NCBI GenBank assembly: GCA_022559985.1
Contig: JAFJTR010000029.1
Span: 248,001-312,000, forward strand
DNA: 64,000 bases
Source: Parastagonospora avenae f. sp. tritici 18332-5
Lineage: Eukaryota; Ascomycota; Dothideomycetes; Pleosporales; Phaeosphaeriaceae
Reading direction: 5' to 3'
Numbering within the stretch: position 1 is the first letter of the stretch; each line of letters opens with the position of its first letter. The notes under the pieces were generated by a model. That model did no database searches. It was not told the DNA's origin and saw only the letters and a list, made by a program, of their open reading frames with translations. Below are positions 1 through 10,184 of the stretch, piece by piece. The position numbers and the translations under genes are program-made.

Positions 1-1406
1 CTCTTTGGGACTAGCGTCGGTTCAGCTTGATCTTTCTACATAGCCACTTCAGATAACTTACGATAACAACAGAAAGTTCGCATCTAACTTATGCCTTTCA
101 TCAGAAATGCATGCTGCATGATCTGGTGTTTCGGTCTTACCTACGTATGTAGGATTGGCTTCGACTACCACTTTCAAGGTTGTGTTCATGTTTCGATAGC
201 TGACTGATAGAGACATTGGATCAAGACCGAGTCTATTCAGCTTTGGGTACGGCAGTAAGCCACGTGCGCATCTGCGGTCATGCAGTCGGGCCGTGTGGAG
301 TGGAATCTAATTTCAACGACCACCTCTTCAGTTTCATCACCGGCCAGAGTTTCCAAACTCGGGGAACGTTCGCAAGATCGTGGAAATTGCTGAAAGCCGG
401 CGGAATTTTGGGCATGCAGTCGTATTTGCTTATGCTATGCCAGCCTTGAGTATCATAACTCACGAGAGCGGGGAAAGCGCGGGTTCCCGCAATGGTCGGT
501 TTCTGGCCATGACAGGATTTCTTTGTTGTTTGACAAAGACATTTCCGTGAAGTGAGCGAAGCTGAGTCAACACCCTAGACTACTACGGTAGTAGCATGGT
601 TTCTGGGTCTGCGTGTATATCGTAGCATGTGTAAGTTGAAAGACTAATCTACACCACATTACCCGTGGCATGATTTCATGTAAGAAACATAGTCGCAGCT
701 GCTCAATGTAGACTTGCCCAGGCCGCACTACAATCATGTCTTTCCAGCGCAACTGCACGCTTACATTAGTTCTGTACAGTCAATACCGTGCTGCATGCCG
801 TACAAAAGCGCGGCACGCCTATCTCACCAATCAGACCACAGCGCCCAGAGTATAAGCCCGATGACGGTGCAATTAGGTATTGAACAAAAGATCCTGTCAT
901 AAAAGCAAACGAGCATATTCCAGCACAAAGTCAAGACTTCTCAATATTAAACTTCGGAGGCCCGTGATGACGTCAAAGCCGGTCTGATATTCCCGAGCCG
1001 CGACTCCACCTCCAAATTCCACCCCTCCGACCTCCTTTCCGCGACCACATGCGGCTCGGGACCTCGCGGGCAGATCGACGGCGAGATACCGTTATCCCGA
1101 AGCTGTCGCGCGACGATTGTGATTGGTTTCAGAGCGTGCAGCAAAGCTTGCTTCGTATTCGTAAGCTCTATGTAAGCGAAAAGACGGAGGTAACGCGCCG
1201 GAGTCGTGGGTTGCATGTGTATATGACGCTTTCGCGAGATTCCTAGTGCATGGGTAGGCAAAGGATCACGAGCCTGATCTGTTTAGCCAGCGGTACTTTG
1301 GGTATAGTTGCTGTGATGTGCCGTCGCGGAGGCCGGATGGTAAAGTACATACATAATCAATGATAAGTTCACGCTGCGGCTGTGTTGAGGGTTTCATAGC
1401 GCAATC
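1..1406. other. Left-edge intergenic region
   Basis: No reading frame here shows a recognisable domain or fungal codon pattern. The open frames are short and overlap on opposite strands. The last few hundred bases are presumably the promoter and 5' leader of the carboxylesterase that starts at 1407. I could not pick out a convincing TATA or CCAAT element. Confidence 0.5.
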
Positions 1407-3420
1407 ATGGCTTTGATGCGGTGTACAGCGGTCGTTCTGACCTTGCTATCTGCGGCGAATGCGTTGCCGAAGTCTCAACCTTTTGAACATGCTTTGCGCG
1501 CGCGACAAGATGCTGGAAATGATGCCTTGACGATTGATCTTGGATATGGATTATATCAAGGATACACCAATGCCTCCACGGGAATAAATACATGGCAAGG
1601 GCGAGTTTGACCCCGAAGTTCAACAACGAGTTAGGACTGATATCCGGCAGCATTCGTTTCGCTGCCCCTCCAACAGGCGACCGACGATGGCAACGACCAG
1701 GAGCACCATCCATCAATCGAACAACAATCGCGGCTGATGCGTATGGCCCCATGTGCTACCAAGTCGGCCCTGGACCGGGCTCCCCCTCCAGCACCAGCAG
1801 CAGCATGGAGTCTGAAGATTGCCTCTTTCTCAACGTCCAAAGCCCAGCCAATGCGACCAATCTACCAGTACTAATTTGGATTCACGGAGGAGGATACGGT
1901 GCAGGCAATGGACGCCAGGACTTCTCTGATCTGCTCAACACGAATGGGAACAACTTTGTCGTGGTGTCGATTCAGTACCGACTCGGTCCGTTTGGCTTTT
2001 TGGCATCTGATGAGCTGAATAGGAGAGGCGTCGTCAATGCAGGATTGCTCGATCAAGTTTTCGCACTGCAATGGGTGCAGACGTACGTCAAGGACTTCGG
2101 CGGCAACCCATCAGCCGTCACGATATCCGGCGAGAGTGCGGGTGGAGGATCCATCATGCTAATGGATATGGGTAAGTACAATCTCGCCACCAACAGAACT
2201 TACCTTGAATCACATCTAACAATTTCCCAGCCTACGGTGGAACTCTAGGCGACTCCCTCTTCCAGAACAGCATCGCCGCCTCGCCATACCTCCCCAAGCA
2301 ATACTCCTACAAAGACTGGGTGCCATCGCAGACCTACTACGCCTTCGCCAGTAACGCCGGCTGCCCGATTGGAGGGTACGGAAACTACACAAATACCATA
2401 TTCGACTGCTTGATGTCGAAAGACAGCGCCACGCTGCAAGCCGCGTCGGTAGCAGTGACTGCGACAGTGACGTACGGCACCTGGGCATTCCTGCCCGTGA
2501 CGGACGGGACGCTGGTTCAGAGTGCGCCGAGCACGCAGCTCATTGAAAAGCGCGTGAATGGCCGCAGTTTGTTGGTGGGCAACAACGCGAACGAAGGGGC
2601 GGCGTTTACTCCGCAGAATATTGGGGACGAAACTGCGTTGCTTGCGTGGTTGCAAAACACTCTGCCGGAATTAACGCCTGACGACCTCGCTAAGGTCTTG
2701 CTGTACTATCCAATTAGCAATACGTCGACCACGAAGGTTGCGACGAATGGAGTGTCGGGACCTAGTGCGCTGGATACGAGTTCGATTGCGACTGGGCAGC
2801 TGCAGCGTGCCTTTGTGAGTATATTCGCGCTCTGAAACTGTACGAAGCTGACGATTTGTAGAACATCTACGGCGAACTGACTTTCGTCTGCCCGTCGTAC
2901 TGGATGGCGGAAGCCTACGCAGGCGACGATCGCACAACCTACAAGTATCAGTTCAGCCCTCTTCCCGGTCTGCACGGGCAAGACGTCGCAGCTTACTTTG
3001 GCCCGCTTGGTTCTGCGCCATATCTCAGCACTGACTTCCAGCGAGCTATGATGAGTAAGTTTACGTTACCTTCTCAACCTCGCAGGTTCATGTACTAAAT
3101 CGTTGTTAGAAATCTGGGGCAACTACGTCACCAAATCGGATCCGTCCATTTCAAATGAATTTGCAAATGGTTCATCGAACTCGTCAGCTTCGGCGAACGC
3201 GGCATCGGACTGGCCAGTGTTCTCGAATGAGACGCCGTATCAACTGAACTTGAACCAGACGGGCGGAACACTAGTACCGCAAACCGAGACGACGCAGGCG
3301 TATCTGACGGGCCCGACTCTGAAGAATGACTTCTCCCTCGCAAATGCGTACATGTGGGAGGCGGGCCGCGGGGCTAGATGCGACTTCTGGAGAAGTGTTG
3401 CTCCCTTGGTACCGGCTTAA
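1407..3420 (+). CDS. Secreted type-B carboxylesterase/lipase (alpha/beta hydrolase)
   Basis: Five exons (1407-1600, 1651-2171, 2231-2814, 2862-3054, 3110-3420) encode about 600 aa, the usual length for fungal type-B carboxylesterases. Residues 1-20 form a hydrophobic signal peptide. The oxyanion-hole motif HGGG follows the family signature EDCLFLNV. The nucleophilic serine lies in GESAG at about residue 226, and a late His in LHGQDVAAYFG near residue 471 is the probable catalytic base. The enzyme should hydrolyse carboxylic esters outside the cell; the substrate cannot be read from sequence. All four junctions keep phase. Intron 1 (1601-1650) has a GC donor (gcgagt) and a cag acceptor. Splicing it restores the conserved run TWQGIRFAAPP, which strongly supports this model over a separate downstream start at 1592. 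Confidence 0.93.
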
Positions 3421-3563
3421 AAATACTTAATGTAATTGATAGCGCAATCATGAACGGTGCACAATGAAACTTATCATGGGACTGCCAAAGCTATCGTCAC
3501 CTACTACATGGGGATATTTATGTACAAAGTGTTTGTATCCCCACTTGGGTTCCAGACCGCTCT

Positions 3564-4381
3564 CTATCGCTGAGCAAGCGGCTCATCTGTGACTTTCTGT
3601 GTCTCATTGACCTCGGCTGCGTTGCCCGTGGGCTCAAGCGGGTAGCCTAGCTCCTCTGCTGGAAGTGACTCGAGGTGTTTCCGGTGGTGTTCATGGGCCT
3701 GGTCTGTGTCAGTACAATTCCGCTGATATCGGGTGTCTATTTCTTCGCCAGAAGCATCGTCTATTGGGTACACGTACAAATGGCAGACCGCAGTATGTGC
3801 ACCAGCAGATCTGGGGCTTGTCCACGTTGATGAAGATCCTCGGGTGCCCGAGAGGACCACCTCCTCCATCGCAGGAAACGGTGCGGTCGTTAACCCAGCG
3901 AACGGGCTGCTTGTGGATGAGCTCGATGGCAGCGTATGGGCGTGGCTGTAAATTCATTCATTAGCCAATTCCCTCTATGTTTCTTTGACATTTCCAGCTC
4001 CATCCTTAAATCGTTTTCCAATCTCTGTAATCCTGGCTTCGAAGACAGTCGTCGCTAACGTACCTGATCCGCAATAATGCTCTGTTCAAACCTCGGTCCA
4101 CTCATCGCGATCTCCCTGGGCTGCTGACTCCGACTCCAGATGCCCTTGTAGTTCGGCGCCTGCGTTTTCCTCATAGCCTCCGCATCTGCCACATCTTCCT
4201 GGAGTACTTTGTCGAAGGAACCCTCGGAGCTTGTAGGGGTGACGTTTGTCTGGGAGACGTTGGGCTTCGCGGTGCGCTCGATGGGGTCGTTGGCGGGGAC
4301 TTGGTTCGAGGTTGTTTTGGTGGAGACGAAGCGCAAGGGCGCGCGGATGGCGCGGGAAGTCCGGATCGTGCGGACAAACAT
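3564..4381 (-). CDS. NDUFS6: NADH:ubiquinone oxidoreductase (complex I) zinc-binding subunit, NDUFS6 type
   Basis: Three phase-0 exons on the minus strand (4381-4064, 3945-3778, 3698-3564) encode about 206 aa. The N-terminus is rich in Arg, Ser and Thr and lacks acidic residues at first, as expected of a mitochondrial presequence. Exon 2 carries the zf-CHCC domain: SCDGGGGPLGH supplies Cys131 and His140, and CTYCGLPF supplies Cys155 and Cys158. These match the zinc ligands of the family. Exon 3 adds a short His/Glu-rich tail. In complex I this peripheral-arm subunit helps assemble the N-module at the inner membrane. The fungal protein is longer than the mammalian one because of an unconserved N-terminal stretch. 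The gene converges with the upstream carboxylesterase. Confidence 0.92.
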
Positions 4382-4933
4382 TGTGGACGGTGGGGGGCGG
4401 GCAATTGCTGATGGGAGCGGTGGTGAGGTTGGTGATGTTAATGTTGAACTGCCAAGACGCGGTTAGGTAAGCGGGTATTGCCGCATCTTGAGTGGGTGAG
4501 TGACTTCGCAACAATAACGACATCAAGGTAGCAGAACTGGGCGAAGTGATCGTTAGGATAGAAACTTTTTCTACAAACATATTGTAGGTAATCAATGTCG
4601 AGCATTATAATTGCCAGCAGTGCCATGGGGCGCTGCCTCTCTGAGCAACATATCAGCCAACCATAAACAACCCTCGCAAAGAACATCCACATTACATCTC
4701 AAATGCATCTCAGGCGCCCTTCTAACTAGAGCTGCATCAAACAATTACCCTCTCATTCCACATCGCACCCGGCTGATCCTCCAAGTAACATCATCCGTAG
4801 ATGTTGCGGTCATCCAGCCCGGCTCTCCAATTCATCCCGATATCTTGAACAACATTGGAGTCGTACATTAACAACCCATACTGCCATCCTTCACAGCTCC
4901 CATCAAAGTCCCATTCTCGAGAAATCCAACAAA

Positions 4934-5575
4934 ATGCCCGCCTCAATCCCCAACGACATATTCCAATTCTCCACCAACGCCGCCCTAACCGCAGGTTTCA
5001 CCACCGGCCAACCGCGCACCTCCGACCTAACATCGCACGGCACCCACGGCCTCGGCGTCTATGAAGACGGCGGCCTAATGCTCCTTCTCGACCGGCAAGC
5101 CTACTCGATCCGCAAAGACGGCGCCGTTGTTCCCGCGCCAATGGACGCGCAGCTGCCCTTCGCCATGGTAACCGTATTCCAGCCTACATACCGTGTGCAA
5201 CTCCCAAAGCTGTCCTTCGAGGGGCTGGAGGAGTTGATTGGGTCAGAGGAATTGGGGCCTGCGAAGAGTGTTAATACTTTGACGCCGTTTATGATTAGGG
5301 CGAGGTTTGGAGAGGTGAGTACGGAGCAGGGGGCGACGTTGAAGGATGTTGAGGGTACGGTGTTTGGGTTTGTGGTGCCGAGGTGGATGAGGGAGATTAG
5401 TGGGCCGAGGGTACATGCGCATTTTGTGGATGAGGAGGAGGGGAAGGGAGGGAGGGTTGAGGGGTTTGAGATCGAGGGGGAAGTGACGCTGGGGTTTGCG
5501 AAGTGTGGACGGTTTCATTTGGGGTTTCCGCAGGGGCCGGAGTGGGAGGATGTTAAGCTGGGGAGGAGGTTATGA
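4934..5575 (+). CDS. Alpha-acetolactate decarboxylase-like protein
   Basis: This single-exon gene of 213 aa has no signal peptide. It resembles the bacterial AlsD/BudA family, whose members convert acetolactate to acetoin using zinc. The match rests on an N-terminal FQFST block, an HGLGVYEDGG block at residues 38-47, a middle segment ending LPFAMVTVFQPTYRVQLP, and VHAHFVDEEEGKGGRVEGF near residues 158-175. The protein is shorter than typical bacterial enzymes of 240-260 aa. The metal-binding region is unusual: two His of an HxH pair are present at about 159 and 161, but Arg172 occupies the slot where I expect the third ligand His. A Gly also sits where I expect a ligand Glu in the HGLG block. 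The homology looks sound; catalytic activity is doubtful. Third-position G/C use shifts along the gene: C-rich early, G/T-rich late. Confidence 0.8.
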   Translation: MPASIPNDIFQFSTNAALTAGFTTGQPRTSDLTSHGTHGLGVYEDGGLMLLLDRQAYSIRKDGAVVPAPMDAQLPFAMVTVFQPTYRVQLPKLSFEGLEELIGSEELGPAKSVNTLTPFMIRARFGEVSTEQGATLKDVEGTVFGFVVPRWMREISGPRVHAHFVDEEEGKGGRVEGFEIEGEVTLGFAKCGRFHLGFPQGPEWEDVKLGRRL

Positions 5576-5696
5576 GGGATGGTATAACGGCATTGTAAAG
5601 GCTGTTCAATCTTAAAACTGCTGTAGTAAATTGTTTCTATTGGATTGCAAGAAGTTAAGTAGCTGTTACAGTCATGGGGGAAGCATGTTCATCAAA

Positions 5697-7260
5697 TCAT
5701 ACCTTCTTGATTGCTCTCGTCAGCCCAATGCGAATGTACTGACCCACAGAGTCTGCTTTGAGCTGTAGTGGAAGGAGAGTCGCACAAATTCTCTCTGAAC
5801 TGTACTTCGTGTAACTGTATAGAGCAAAGCAAATCACCGAAGTGCGGTCTGGACTCATCGATGCGCTTTCGTTTAGTAGATCGCCATCCGCACTTAGATG
5901 GCTAGCCCTCAATATCTGACCATTGCCAAGCCGTACGTGATCATCGAATTCCGATAGCAGATCATTGAAGCATTGAGGTATTGCATCGAAAAGATCAAGT
6001 CCGGATACCGCTTGGCCTCGAAGACAGAGTGATGCAGCACTCACATGTCCATATACGTTGCCTGTGGTGTATATGCAATGGTGAGAGACGTAATGGCAGA
6101 GAGTGGACTCTACTTCGTTTACATAGATAATACCGAAAGACGGCGGGTACGGAGATGCTGTCCACGAGAACGTAGGTTCTGGAAGAGCCTCACGAGGCGT
6201 TTCCCCTCGAGATATTTGCCAGTCAAGTAAACATGCGATGTCTTTTTCCCAAAGTCCGGCAATGTATGTGCCCGGTTTGAAGTGACTCATTCATTGAGCT
6301 AAGCCAGAAAGCGCAGGGAGGGCGTCGGTCGCGTGAGTCAGTTTCAATGCTGTGTAGTCGTCCAAGATATTCGCCCATAAAGCTCCAAGTTTCCTCGAGT
6401 TCGCGCCATCCTCCTTTTTGGCTTGCATCGCTTTCCGGAATGGGGTGAGACCGGACTCGAATTTGAACTTTCCAGAGACCATGCCACATTCACAGATGTG
6501 GCCCAATTGACACACCATATAAACTTCATCTGGGGTGAAGTGTACAACCCGGCGAGCAAGCTCACGTTCTTGTAAGCACCATGCTCTTTTGAAGAGTGGA
6601 TATCGTTTTAGTTTGATGACTGATACTGCCCAGTGGTGGTTAATCTGCCTAGCATGTATACTTGGCAAGTCACGGCCTAGCTGCAGTAGTCGCATGGTCA
6701 CTATGTCCTTTCTTCGATGCAAAAAGCCACGTGAGCTGTCAGATGCGAATGCTGCGGCTAGTACAACCCAGGCTGTGGCGTATATATCCCCCATTCTGCT
6801 AGCTTCTGCAGCCCAGTCCTTGCTTTCATCTTGCACAATACAAATGGAGTCAATCCAAACATACTTGCGCCCAAGAGCTCTCGTAAAGAATATATCATCT
6901 TGATGCGTTTGTGGAAGACTAGTAACAGAGAGTCGCTGGTGGCGTGAAGACAAATTCGAAGTGAGTGTGACGTTTTGTTCTGCATTGCCCCAGCAGTAGC
7001 TCAAAGCAGCGAATTCAACCGGCATGGATGGTGAAACAAGGCATACAACGTCATCTTGATCACTGTCAAGTCTATTAAGGCGCGAAGGACAGAATCCTTG
7101 AACTTCAGGAGACTAATTGCTTTGTTCTAGAACACATCCTTGATAATTTTTGATGCAATCTTTGAGCCAAGACTGAACTTTGGTGATCATGTCCAGAGAT
7201 CTCGGATTTGGACTGACGTCTGCACAAGTCTTGAATGGGAACAAAGGATTAGGTCTACCT
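5697..7260 (-). pseudogene. HET-domain (heterokaryon incompatibility) gene broken by two in-frame stops
   Basis: One continuous minus-strand frame carries the features of a HET protein. From the N-terminus these are a linker-like block (KVQSWLKDC, then FCPSRL), the domain start FAALSYCWGN, YVWIDSICIVQDE, RAWCLQERELARR, then TDALPALSGLA and GTYIAGLWEKDI. Two stop codons interrupt it. TAG at 7113-7115 lies between the linker block and FCPSRL. TGA at 6291-6293 falls inside the conserved ALSGLA-to-AGLWEKD segment. Both are one C-to-T change away from a sense codon (CAG and CGA). HET proteins trigger vegetative incompatibility cell death in filamentous fungi; this copy can make only truncated products. 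The 5' limit is uncertain because the frame stays open for a while beyond the recognisable part. Confidence 0.85.
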
Positions 7261-8451
7261 GGCTTCGTGTTCGTAGGTGTTTGGCAGAAGAAGGTATGAC
7301 GTACCCGAAGAAAACAACTGAATTGTGATTGGCGGCAACCTGAAATCTGTACCCTCTGGCATATTCGAGCGCTCTCTAAACTCTAGCAATACATAACTAG
7401 GAAGGTGTCGGATCGTGAGTATCGGTAAGTGCGTCAGCTGCTCAACGATGCTCAAACAGCCGACTCGATCCTATTTCGGCTCTACTCGTCTCAGATCAGA
7501 TACACCTCTGTAGCACCCTCACGTAGTAGTATCAATCAAGTCAACACCAATCGTACAGAATGCATTCATAGTTATCGTTATTTCCTTTCACTAGTGAGCC
7601 TCCCAACAGAAGGAGGTATTGCACTAGGCAGAATTCCATCGGAGGATATTGGACAGCGAAGTGCAAGTAACAACATTGAATCGCATTGCATAGAGTACAG
7701 TTCTGGTCAAAGCCGTTGGGTATCGCGACTCTTCGCGTTGTATTGATCTGCAGATGCCTGAAAAATATCAAAGTCGGCGAACACTTCGGGCAAGTGTAGA
7801 GATATAGATAATTGTGTTGCACGGGTAGGTTCCGCATATTCCACTATCTTCGAAGAACATGATGTTCCTTTCTTTGAGCATTATATCGCCGCGCAACGGG
7901 GCTGCCAGGGTTAGCAAAATTGGCCAATAGAGCCTACTTTGAGCACTCACAAGAGCTTTGCGAGTTGTCGCAAATTTGTTTTAGGATCAAGTTTATCCGT
8001 CTCCATAATTCCTGTGAGCGACTTCTGTCAGGCTGAGAATGACTTGGTACGAAGGAAGTCACGATGCTTCAAGCGACAAGCTTCAATCGTGCAGCGTGAT
8101 ACGCCGACGCGAAGTAGAGAAAGAGGCGACGCGAGCGGCGGAGGATCAACCGATGTCGACGGCCTGATGTGGATGAAGCAGTCATAGTGTCCGAAGAGAA
8201 TCTGAAAGTCAGCACACGTTCGGCTGAGTTATGTCAACAGGCTGAAAGCTGATGCGAGATGTGGTGGGTTGGTGTTTATAAGCGCATTAGCCGCGCGGCG
8301 AGGGCTTCGGGCGCTTTGACGTTCCGACGACATCGTCTGTTGGGCTCCCTCCTCATCTTACGTTTATGGCGCGACGAAGTTACAATTGGAGAGCGCCGCA
8401 AGAGCCAGGAGGGTGAAAAACGTGTAACGAGGAGGACTGGAATAATTCAAA
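7261..8451. other. Intergenic region between HET pseudogene and FMP10-like gene
   Basis: Only short overlapping frames occur here and none has a recognisable motif. A 66-codon minus-strand frame at 7255-7455 could be a remnant of the HET gene's 5' end, but I cannot show this. The last few hundred bases should hold the promoter of the gene starting at 8452. Confidence 0.4.
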
Positions 8452-9180
8452 ATGTTTCGCACCACACTGCGACGCGTCCGACCGCGTCCTCCGCAATTTT
8501 GTAAACCACACACACGACCGTATGCATCCGAAGTCAAATCCACGCCCACGGCCCAATCCCGCATTGAGCGCTTCGATCGCCGACTCCCTAGCTTCCTTCA
8601 CAAATACACGCGTGCGCTTGGGAATGCGCCTATCTCGCATATAACATCCTTCCTCATCCTCCACGAACTCACAGCCATAATACCCCTCTTCGGCCTCGCC
8701 GCCTACTTCCACTACACACACTGGCTTCCATCATGGTTCGCAGAAGGCGCCTTCATCTTGAATGGTGTAGAGAGGTTTGGTCGCTACTTCCAGAAGAAGG
8801 GTTGGATCAGGAGTGACGAGGCCGAAGAAGCGGCACTGGAGGTCCGCGAGCTACAACACGACAAGGAAGAGATTAGGGAAGATGAGAAGGGGCAGAAGGA
8901 AACGCGGCTACGCAAAGTGGACAAAGCGTGGAACGTGAGTGAGGGAGGAGTGAGGTTGGTGGTGGAGTTTGCGACGGCATATGCAATTACGAAAGCGTTG
9001 CTTGTGCCGAGGATTATGTTTAGTGTATGGGCGACGCCGGCTTTTGCGAGGTGGACTGTTGTGCCGGTTGTGGCCAAGGTAGAGAGATTGTTTAAGAGGG
9101 GAAAGAAAAGCTCTGGTGCCGGGACGGGCGCTGTAGAGGGAGGTGTGGTACCAAAAGGCGGTAGTGGAAAGTCGCCATGA
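8452..9180 (+). CDS. Mitochondrial membrane protein of the FMP10/DUF1279 type
   Basis: An uninterrupted 242-aa frame starts with a basic Arg-rich presequence (MFRTTLRRVRPRPPQF) typical of mitochondrial import. Next comes a segment around residues 48-85 containing ALGNAPISHITSFLILHELTA and a hydrophobic stretch. This resembles DUF1279/FAM210-type proteins and yeast Fmp10. A charged, probably coiled-coil stretch (Glu/Lys/Arg-rich, about residues 115-150) follows, then a second hydrophobic segment (about 165-190). The C-terminus is basic, then Gly/Ser-rich. This suggests an inner-membrane protein with two membrane passes and an exposed helical loop. The molecular role of the family is not well defined. 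Family assignment is from memory of the motif only. Confidence 0.75.
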   Translation: MFRTTLRRVRPRPPQFCKPHTRPYASEVKSTPTAQSRIERFDRRLPSFLHKYTRALGNAPISHITSFLILHELTAIIPLFGLAAYFHYTHWLPSWFAEGAFILNGVERFGRYFQKKGWIRSDEAEEAALEVRELQHDKEEIREDEKGQKETRLRKVDKAWNVSEGGVRLVVEFATAYAITKALLVPRIMFSVWATPAFARWTVVPVVAKVERLFKRGKKSSGAGTGAVEGGVVPKGGSGKSP

Positions 9181-9486
9181 GGAAGAGCAGATTATACATG
9201 ACCGTTTTCAATTCAAGAGACCAGATTGCTACTCAGAATTGTGCCGCAATATCGTCGACCCCTCTTGTCAGCTGGCACTTGGTTGGGGAGTATGTACAAT
9301 TGGCGAAGTTGGAGACCCTTTCATCCTTCTGGCCCGGAGTCACGGGGCGATATGCCTACAAACGCACGTTTCGAGATCGCATCTTTTTCTCACCTACCTC
9401 AACGTCATTGGCCAATTGAGGGTTCCATGTTGTCTGAACCTTTCGTGCCTTCCTCTCAGAACATCAGCAAGGCGACAACAACCAAG
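9181..9486. other. Short intergenic region
   Basis: Frames that run through this segment are open by chance and have no domain. It is most likely the 3' flank of the FMP10-like gene plus the promoter or 5' leader of the Tyr/Gly-rich gene. Confidence 0.4.
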
Positions 9487-10020
9487 ATGTGTTTCGGCGA
9501 CCAGGATACATACACGACTCGGATGCGCGTTCGAAAGGGCGAACGCTACTCGGAAGAACACTCGCAACCCCAATATGGCATGTCATGGCGTCGCAGGAAC
9601 GGCCTGGGAGGCTCCTACTACCCTTCGAACTACTATCGTCGTCGCCCGAGCGGTCGCTACATGAGTGGTGCTATTACGCATAATCGATATTCGAGCTATG
9701 GAGGCCAATCTCAGCGTTATGGATACGGCCAACGCGGTTATGGCTACGGCCAGCAGGGCTACGGCTATGGTCTTCAAGGTTATCCCCAGCAGATTGGCTA
9801 TCCTTGTGGCGTTATTCCGGGTGGATATATTGGTCAGTCATCTGGTTATGGCCGCTACTATCCAGACAATCGCGTGGCGATGCCGCATCATGCCGCCATG
9901 GTAAGTCTGCTCTCTTTCCTACTTCCTCCGATTGCACCACCTTTGCGCCTTCCCTCTTACACACCGCCGGCCCCACCTCATTGGCTCGCGTGGCATTTCA
10001 ATCACTCTTCGGGCTTTTGA
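9487..10020 (+). CDS. Tyr/Gly-rich low-complexity protein, upstream part (possibly exon 1 of a larger gene)
   Basis: The frame starts at an ATG (MCFGDQDTYTTR) in a plausible context and becomes strongly rich in Tyr, Gly, Gln and Arg. Three tandem 7-residue units of the form YGYGQRG lie at 9718-9780. After MPHHAAM a perfect GTAAGT sits at 9901, in phase 0. If it is used as a donor, the coding region would jump to the downstream Tyr/Gly-rich frame; the first convincing CAG acceptor in phase is near 10214. If it is not used, the protein ends at 10020 after about 46 extra residues of low-complexity sequence. I cannot decide between one spliced gene and two adjacent genes. No known domain is visible; the composition resembles prion-like or RNA-granule proteins. 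Confidence 0.5.
   Translation: MCFGDQDTYTTRMRVRKGERYSEEHSQPQYGMSWRRRNGLGGSYYPSNYYRRRPSGRYMSGAITHNRYSSYGGQSQRYGYGQRGYGYGQQGYGYGLQGYPQQIGYPCGVIPGGYIGQSSGYGRYYPDNRVAMPHHAAMVSLLSFLLPPIAPPLRLPSYTPPAPPHWLAWHFNHSSGF
9718..9780 (+). repeat. Three tandem 21-bp units coding for YGYGxxG
   Basis: Three in-frame copies of a 21-bp unit encode YGYGQRG, YGYGQQG and YGYGLQG. The copies differ mainly at synonymous positions, so the repeat is old or kept at the protein level. Confidence 0.8.
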
Positions 10021-10184
10021 TAATATTGTCCCGACATCGCTGCCTTGTCTGCCTGGCGGACCAAATCCCCGAGCTTCACCTTGCGACACGCCTGCCACTT
10101 CTGCCCCACCAACAACCTTACACATCTCCAACCCAATCGCTCGACACCACAATTCACTGCGCTCGTCGAGCAATCGCCATTGCA

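Noticed and set aside
1592..1650. Separate start at 1592 for the carboxylesterase
   Set aside because: It would lack the signal peptide. Splicing out 1601-1650 with a GC donor gives a family-like join instead.
7429..8187. Short plus-strand frames between HET relic and FMP10-like gene
   Set aside because: They overlap each other and minus-strand frames, and no motif or codon pattern supports them.
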